Source: Rhizobium sp. Q54 | Lineage (GTDB): Bacteria; Pseudomonadota; Alphaproteobacteria; SHVZ01 | Direction: 5' to 3' | Assembly (NCBI GenBank): GCA_945871425.1 | Contig: CAMBVS010000037.1 | Location: forward strand, 1 to 38,310 | Length of the DNA: 38,310 nucleotides | Part shown: piece after piece, positions 34,038 to 38,310 of the stretch | Numbering within the stretch: the first letter of the stretch is position 1 | How the letters are laid out: each line of letters starts with the position of its first letter | Program-made: the position numbers and the translations under genes | Notes under the pieces: generated by a model | Database searches by the model: none | What the model saw: only the letters and a program-made list of their open reading frames with translations | Told to the model about the DNA's origin: nothing

Positions 34038-34703
34038 TTACCGCGGAGAGCCTCGCAGCGCATGCACGAAACTCGGCTCGGGCAGGTCGTCCGGATCGCC
34101 GAAAACCATGAAGCAGTCGTTGAACCAGGCGACGAAGCGGTCGGCATGGGCGCCGGTGCCGATCGGGAACTGGCGCATCTTCCAGCGGTTGTTGACGCCC
34201 TGTTGATGGTAGAGGCCGCCAGCATTGTAGGCGCAGGCGACTTTCGGGGGATCGAATTTGGTGACGCGCTTCTGGCTCGCGATGTAGGCGGTGCCTGCGA
34301 GGATCGCGGTTGCCGGATCGCGCAGGTTCTCAGGCCCGAGCGCGGAATCGCCCAACGCCTCGCGCGCGGTCGAGATCAAGGTCTGCATCAGGCCGATCGA
34401 CACCCGATGCGGAGTCTCCTCATAGGAGACGAAGCCGGGTTCGGAACGCTCGGCGGCAGGGTTGCCTCGCGACTCCGTCGCGATGGTGGCGAGGATCAGT
34501 TCCACCGGAACTTCGTATCGGCTAGCCGCAGTGCGAATGTCCGCTTCGAAGGTCTGCCAGATGCGCGTGACCGTCGCCGGCTTGCCGCCGCTGCCCTTGG
34601 GCCTGGTCTCGCCTTCGCAGAGAACGCCTTTCTGCGTCAGCTCCCACCGGATGCCGTCGCGAAACCCATGCGGCGCGGTGAGGGTCGGGAGATCGATCGC
34701 CAT
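34038..34703 (-). CDS. Lytic transglycosylase (SLT domain) protein
   Basis: A 221-residue protein. The SLT (lysozyme-like) fold occupies about residues 60-170: catalytic Glu77 in IATESRGNPAA, then VSIGLMQTLISTAREALG, DPATAILAGTAYI and the ACAYNAGG motif. It should cleave the MurNAc-GlcNAc bond of peptidoglycan with formation of anhydro-MurNAc. No signal peptide is visible, so it either stays in the cytoplasm until lysis or is exported by a route not read from the N-terminus. The first 55 residues (HGFRDGIRWELTQKGVLCEGE) are not recognised. The start is nine bases after the metallopeptidase stop, hence one operon with it. Confidence 0.83.
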   Translation of the reverse strand: MAIDLPTLTAPHGFRDGIRWELTQKGVLCEGETRPKGSGGKPATVTRIWQTFEADIRTAASRYEVPVELILATIATESRGNPAAERSEPGFVSYEETPHRVSIGLMQTLISTAREALGDSALGPENLRDPATAILAGTAYIASQKRVTKFDPPKVACAYNAGGLYHQQGVNNRWKMRQFPIGTGAHADRFVAWFNDCFMVFGDPDDLPEPSFVHALRGSPR

Positions 34704-34712
34704 CGAACGCGC

Positions 34713-36041
34713 TCAGCCCCCTGCCGTCGCAAGGTCCATCGGCTCCATCGTTCCGGCCGGATCGATCAGGTCGACGATGAGGCGCCGGACCTGCCCGGTG
34801 ACCCGCCCGGCAGGCGCCAGCGCCGCGGCGCGCCCGAGGAAGAAGCGAATGCCATTGGCGGTATTGTTGGCCCCGACCTGCCATGCGGTCGGAAAGGCGC
34901 TGCCCGGAGGCCCCGGCAGGAAGATCGCCAGAACTTCCCAGATGGTCATGGCGGGCCAGGGCGGATTGACCGGACGAATCCGCATGTTGGGGTCGTCTGC
35001 CGCCCTATCCAGGACTTCGTCGGAAGTGTCCGGATCAGCGGCCGTACCGAAGGTGTAGCGGTGCAGGTCGGGCGTGGTCAGGCATCGAAGGCCGCTGATC
35101 ACTGAGTTGACGTTGCGTTCCGATTGAGCCAGCGTCACGGCTGTCGGGGTCGCCGGATTGACCGCCCGGGCAATGAGTGACCGGCGCAGCGGCAGTCGTT
35201 TGGGCTCGCCATAAAACTCGGTCAGCAATTCGCGCGCGGCGAAATCGCAGAACCCTTCGTGAAAGGCGATGTAGGGCTGTTCCTGCGCCGCCATCGTGTC
35301 GCGACCCGACAGGTACGCGCCGACCCAGTCGGTCGATCCGCGATTATGGTCATAGTTCCAGATGTGCATGATCTCGTGGAACAGGATGAACAGCTTGCTG
35401 ACGTTGCCGACGCTTTGCGAGACATGCACCTGGCGCTGGGTCAGGAGCCCGGCGATATGCGTCGCCGAGGACACAGCCCGCTGCGCCGGCCAGATGACGT
35501 GCACCCGTCCGGTGAAGGCGAGGGCCGGATTCACCCTCCGGAGGCGGTTCGCCAGCCTGAGCGCCGCCGTCCAGAAGATCGCGCGTACAATGTTGTCGGG
35601 ATTTTGCAGACCGCCCGCCGCGGTCGGCGGCGCATTCATGGAGAACAGCAGCGTTCCGACATCGCGCCTGATGTCGGTCACCGGCATCGGATCCTGAAAG
35701 ACCGTCATCCGCCCCGAACCCGTCGCCGACGGCCGGAGATGGAGGTCGTCGTTGCGGAACCGGGCGCTCAGGCGAAAGCGGGTGGGCCCGTCGGGGCCGC
35801 GGTCCCGCAAAGTGAAGCGCCCCGCAGCGTCGGTCCGGCCCTCGGCCCGGACGACGAACTGGCCGGAACCGTCCGACGTCTCGGCCAGGAGCGTGATCTC
35901 GACATCGGCCAGTGGCAGCGGACGGGACCTTGAGACGCTCACCTCGCCCGGCGTCGGTGGCGGCGGCGTGGACTCGAGCGGGAAGTCATGCTGGGTCTCG
36001 AGCGTCCCCGACACCGACCACTCGATGCGTTGAGTTGTCAT
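34713..36041 (-). CDS. Putative HExxH zinc metallopeptidase with N-terminal beta-sandwich domain
   Basis: A 442-residue protein that I cannot place in a named family. Residues about 38-105 (LADVEITLLAE...GRTDAAGRFTLRDRG) resemble a transthyretin/carboxypeptidase-regulatory-like beta-sandwich. The centre has a clear zinc-binding motif, His222-Glu223-x-x-His226 (FHEIMHIWNYDH), followed 35 residues later by His261-Glu262 (HEGFCDFAARE), a good candidate for the third ligand of a gluzincin. The remaining 150 residues are unrecognised. No signal peptide. Start ATG at 36041 has GGGGGG seven bases upstream. It leads a two-gene unit with the transglycosylase and lies between leuD and leuB. Zinc peptidase activity is likely from the motif; substrate unknown. 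Confidence 0.75.
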   Translation of the reverse strand: MTTQRIEWSVSGTLETQHDFPLESTPPPPTPGEVSVSRSRPLPLADVEITLLAETSDGSGQFVVRAEGRTDAAGRFTLRDRGPDGPTRFRLSARFRNDDLHLRPSATGSGRMTVFQDPMPVTDIRRDVGTLLFSMNAPPTAAGGLQNPDNIVRAIFWTAALRLANRLRRVNPALAFTGRVHVIWPAQRAVSSATHIAGLLTQRQVHVSQSVGNVSKLFILFHEIMHIWNYDHNRGSTDWVGAYLSGRDTMAAQEQPYIAFHEGFCDFAARELLTEFYGEPKRLPLRRSLIARAVNPATPTAVTLAQSERNVNSVISGLRCLTTPDLHRYTFGTAADPDTSDEVLDRAADDPNMRIRPVNPPWPAMTIWEVLAIFLPGPPGSAFPTAWQVGANNTANGIRFFLGRAAALAPAGRVTGQVRRLIVDLIDPAGTMEPMDLATAGG

Positions 36042-36124
36042 AGCTGTGCCCCCCGATCGCCGTAGAGTTCGATGACTAGTGCGTCGTCTCCATGGGTAAA
36101 GCGGTCCTGAAGGAGGTTAACACC

Positions 36125-36205
36125 AGGGGGCGCCGCGACCGGCGAGCGCTCCCCGGTTGGGTCGGTCAACGACGCTAGGTGTATCGGCCACCCTCGGCGC
36201 CCCCT
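36125..36205. other. Structured intergenic element: 11-bp stem enclosing three hairpins
   Basis: AGGGGGCGCCG (36125-36135) and CGGCGCCCCCT (36195-36205) form a perfect 11-bp inverted repeat. The 59 bases between can fold into three hairpins: ACCGG/CCGGT (36138-36142 with 36153-36157), GTCG/CGAC (36161-36164 with 36170-36173) and GGTG/CACC (36178-36181 with 36189-36192). A further AGCC/GGCT hairpin is at 36216-36228. It lies in the 230-base gap between leuD and the metallopeptidase gene; the rest of that gap holds nothing I can name. It may be a terminator/leader structure, a small RNA or the end of an inserted element. No tRNA T-loop or anticodon arm fits. Confidence 0.45.
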
Positions 36206-36271
36206 AGGGTAGCATAGCCGCTCGGGCTGGCGACACCAATCCTCGGCCGCGCTACTCCGAAGCAGGTCGCT

Positions 36272-36877
36272 CTAGAGCCAAGCCTGGCTTTGCCGGCGCT
36301 GGGCCTCGAAGGCATCGATGCTCTTGCCCTTCTGAAGCGTGAGGCCGACGTCGTCTAGACCGTTCAGGAGGCAGTGCTTGCGGTGCGGGTCGACCTCGAA
36401 CTTGATCACCTCGCCGTTCGGGCGGGTGATCTCCTGCCTGACGAGATCGATGGTGACCCGCGCGTTGGCGCCCTTCTCGGCGTCGGCCATCAGCTTGTCG
36501 ACCTCGGCCTGAGGCAGCGGGATCGGCAGGATGCCGTTCTTGAAGCAGTTGTTGAAGAAGATGTCGGCGAAGCTGGTCGAGATGACGCAGCGCACGCCGA
36601 AGTCGAGCAGCGCCCAGGGCGCGTGCTCGCGGCTTGAGCCGCAGCCGAAGTTCTCGCCGGCGACGATCACCTCGGCCTTGCGGTAGGCCGGCTTGTTCAG
36701 CACGAAGTCCGGCTTCTCCTTGCCGTCCATGTCGTAGCGCATCTCGTCGAAGAGGTGCGTACCGAGCCCGGTGCGCTTGATCGTCTTCAGGAACTGCTTG
36801 GGGATGATCTTGTCGGTGTCGATGTTGATCATCGGCATCGGGGCGGCAACCCCGGTCAGTTGAGTGAACTTCTGCAT
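36272..36877 (-). CDS. leuD: 3-isopropylmalate dehydratase small subunit
   Basis: A 201-residue small subunit of isopropylmalate isomerase, which with LeuC converts 2- to 3-isopropylmalate. [31 protein letters not shown] opens it; [17 protein letters not shown] is the swivelling substrate-binding loop, and [12 protein letters not shown] follows, all typical. Length is normal. It is on the same strand as leuC but separated from it by a TM2 gene on the opposite strand, so it probably has its own promoter in 36878-37029. A longer reading frame over this region is a shadow in another frame. Confidence 0.96.
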   Translation of the reverse strand: MQKFTQLTGVAAPMPMINIDTDKIIPKQFLKTIKRTGLGTHLFDEMRYDMDGKEKPDFVLNKPAYRKAEVIVAGENFGCGSSREHAPWALLDFGVRCVISTSFADIFFNNCFKNGILPIPLPQAEVDKLMADAEKGANARVTIDLVRQEITRPNGEVIKFEVDPHRKHCLLNGLDDVGLTLQKGKSIDAFEAQRRQSQAWL

Positions 36878-37029
36878 GTCCGTTCTCGGCTGGGCGTTCG
36901 GGTCTCCAGATATCAGGCGGCGATGCCAAGGACCAGAGTATGGCCCTGTTCAGCCCCGCCTTGTCGATGTCGTTCTCGGGGAATAGCCTCGTGTGAGCGT
37001 AAGGACTCCGGAGCGCGAAAGGGGATGCC

Positions 37030-37347
37030 GTGACACAGCCATATGGCCAGCCGAGCGGCGACGCGATGGCGATGATGCGCTACGACGCGAACAAGAAGTC
37101 GATCGTGGTCGCCTACCTGTTGTGGTTTTTCCTCGGCATGTTCGGCGTACACCGTTTCTATCTGGGCCGGACCGGAAGCGGGTTGGTCCTGCTTCTGCTC
37201 ACGCTCGTCTCCGGCGCCCTGTACATCGTCATCGTCGGGGCAATCCTGATGGGGATTCCGGCGCTCTGGTGGCTCATCGATGCGCTTCTCATCCCCGGCA
37301 TCGTCCGAGACTACAACAACCGCCTGATTTCCGAGGTCGTGCGCTAG
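37030..37347 (+). CDS. TM2 domain-containing membrane protein
   Basis: A 105-residue protein. After a hydrophilic start (MTQPYGQPSGDAMAMMRYDANKKS) comes the TM2 domain: IVVAYLLWFFLGMFGVHRFYLGRTGSGLVLLLL, a short turn, then IVIVGAILMGIPALWWLIDALLIPG and a polar tail. The FxGxFGxHRFYLGR and WWLIDxxLIPG motifs are diagnostic. The bacterial role is not known. GTG start at 37030 has AAAGGGGA five bases upstream. It is transcribed against leuC and leuD, between them, and ends three bases from the leuC stop. Confidence 0.9.
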   Translation: MTQPYGQPSGDAMAMMRYDANKKSIVVAYLLWFFLGMFGVHRFYLGRTGSGLVLLLLTLVSGALYIVIVGAILMGIPALWWLIDALLIPGIVRDYNNRLISEVVR

Positions 37348-37350
37348 GTC

Positions 37351-38310
37351 CTACAGCGTGCGGATGTCGGCGAGGCGGCCGGTCACCGCCGCCGCCGCCG
37401 CCATCGCGGGGCTGACTAGGTGGGTGCGTCCGCCGCGGCCCTGGCGGCCCTCGAAATTGCGGTTCGACGTCGAGGCGCAGCGCTCGCCCGATCCCAGCTT
37501 GTCGGCATTCATGGCGAGGCACATCGAGCATCCCGGCTCGCGCCACTCGAAGCCCGCCTCGATGAAGATGCGATCGAGGCCTTCCTCTTCCGCCTGATGC
37601 TTGACCAGGCCGGAGCCCGGGACGACCAGCGCGTTGACGTGTGCGGCGACCTTGCGGCCCTTGGCGACCTTCGCCGCCTCGCGCAGGTCCTCGATGCGGC
37701 CGTTGGTGCAGGAGCCGATGAAGACCTTGTCGACCTTGAGCTCGGCGAGCGGCGTTCCCGGCGTCAGTCCCATGTAGTCGAGCGCGCGCTCCATCGAGGC
37801 GCGCTTGCCGGCGTCCACCACGTCGGCGGGATTCGGCACCTTGCCGGTGATCGGCAGCACGTCCTCGGGGCTCGTGCCCCAGGTCACCTGCGGGGCGATG
37901 TCCTTGGCGTCGAGATGGATCTCGCGGTCGTACTTGGCGCCGGGATCCGAGGGCAGCGTCTTCCAGTAGGAGACCGCCGCCTCCCAGGCCGCGCCCTTCG
38001 GCGCCATCGGCCGGCCCTTGATGTAATCGAAGGTCGTCTGGTCCGGCGCGATCAGGCCGGCACGGGCACCGCCCTCGATCGTCATGTTGCAGACGGTCAT
38101 GCGGCCTTCCATGGAAAGGCCGCGGATGGCGGAGCCGGCATACTCGATCACATGCCCGGTGCCGCCAGCGGTGCCCATCTTACCGATGATGGCGAGCACG
38201 ATGTCCTTGGCGGTGACGCCCGGAGTGAGTTCGCCCTCGACGGTGACGAGCATGTTCTTCGCGTGCGACTGAACCAGGGTCTGGGTCGCCAGCACGTGCT
38301 CGACCTCGGA
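37351..38310 (-). CDS. leuC: 3-isopropylmalate dehydratase large subunit, C-terminal part (5' end outside window)
   Basis: The frame is open to the window edge; the last 319 residues of about 470 are visible, beginning [14 protein letters not shown]. The cluster ligands of the [4Fe-4S] centre are present: the Cys in [13 protein letters not shown] and both cysteines in [35 protein letters not shown] and the C-terminal [30 protein letters not shown] are standard for LeuC. It forms the isomerase with LeuD, encoded about 480 bases downstream on the same strand. Confidence 0.96.
   Translation of the reverse strand, partial: SEVEHVLATQTLVQSHAKNMLVTVEGELTPGVTAKDIVLAIIGKMGTAGGTGHVIEYAGSAIRGLSMEGRMTVCNMTIEGGARAGLIAPDQTTFDYIKGRPMAPKGAAWEAAVSYWKTLPSDPGAKYDREIHLDAKDIAPQVTWGTSPEDVLPITGKVPNPADVVDAGKRASMERALDYMGLTPGTPLAELKVDKVFIGSCTNGRIEDLREAAKVAKGRKVAAHVNALVVPGSGLVKHQAEEEGLDRIFIEAGFEWREPGCSMCLAMNADKLGSGERCASTSNRNFEGRQGRGGRTHLVSPAMAAAAAVTGRLADIRTL

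Noticed and set aside
33051..35105. Plus-strand ORF of 684 codons opposite leuB and the transglycosylase
   Set aside because: It spans two convincing genes on the other strand and has shadow-type composition.
34038..36041. Prophage lysis module reading of the transglycosylase/metallopeptidase pair
   Set aside because: No holin, spanin, terminase, capsid, tail or integrase gene is near; both flanks are leucine biosynthesis genes. Not excluded as a remnant, but unsupported.
36092..36178. 28-codon ORF MGKAVLKEVNTRGRRDRR... with an AAGGAGGT sequence
   Set aside because: The Shine-Dalgarno-like sequence lies inside the ORF, not before it; there is no ribosome-binding site at the ATG, and the ORF runs through the stem structure.
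36125..36205. tRNA or tRNA-like gene reading of the multi-hairpin element
   Set aside because: The closing stem is 11 bp rather than 7, the arms have the wrong sizes, and there is no T-loop GTTCRA or plausible anticodon loop.

Overview
The window is a very GC-rich (about two-thirds G+C by eye), densely packed stretch of a Gram-negative chromosome, most likely an alphaproteobacterium of the Rhodospirillales type. The evidence is the presence of general L-amino-acid (Aap-type) ABC transporter genes, an Mla-type outer-membrane lipid transport operon, a GTTC-N7-GTTC (alphaproteobacterial LexA-type) site directly in front of uvrB, and dispersed leuC/leuD/leuB genes. I see no rRNA, tRNA, CRISPR array, transposase or prophage structural gene.

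Layout. 1-1200: the C-terminal part of a SPINDLY/O-GlcNAc-transferase-like glycosyltransferase, convergent with uvrB (1197-3413, minus). 3546-4748: a class I aspartate aminotransferase. 4765-7157 (minus): two tandem paralogous membrane-anchored TPR proteins of unknown function. 7257-9717: a copper-exporting P-type ATPase under a near-canonical CueR-type promoter. 9736-12252 (minus): a D-2-hydroxyacid dehydrogenase followed by an M81/MlrC-like metallopeptidase. 12355-15259 (plus): an ECF sigma factor, a single-span anti-sigma-like protein without zinc ligands, and an exported subtilisin-like protease, packed as one operon. 15490-15830: an Hpt phosphotransfer gene broken by an apparent single-base frameshift.

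15825-21029 (minus): a probable transcription unit with a small ORF, a ZnuC-type ATPase, a ZnuB-type permease, a family 2 glycosyltransferase and a PAS/degenerate-GGDEF/EAL c-di-GMP phosphodiesterase. It is divergent from 21116-24618 (plus), an Mla/Mce lipid-transport operon (STAS-MlaE fusion, MlaF, MlaD, PqiC-like lipoprotein). 24625-28887 (minus): AapJ, AapQ and AapM-like transporter genes, with a predicted trans-3-hydroxy-L-proline dehydratase in the position where the ATPase gene would be expected. 29041-32735 (plus): the hydantoinase/oxoprolinase pair hyuA-hyuB. 32805-38310 (mostly minus): leuB, leuD and a 5'-truncated leuC of leucine biosynthesis, interrupted by a TM2-domain gene on the opposite strand and by a two-gene cassette encoding a HExxH metallopeptidase and a lytic transglycosylase.

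Many neighbouring genes overlap by four bases (ATGA or GTGA), so translational coupling is the rule here. The least explained parts are the metallopeptidase/transglycosylase cassette with its structured upstream intergenic region, the sigma/anti-sigma/subtilase unit, the duplicated TPR proteins and the frameshifted Hpt gene. Start sites, regulatory sites and domain limits were read by eye; no database search was possible.
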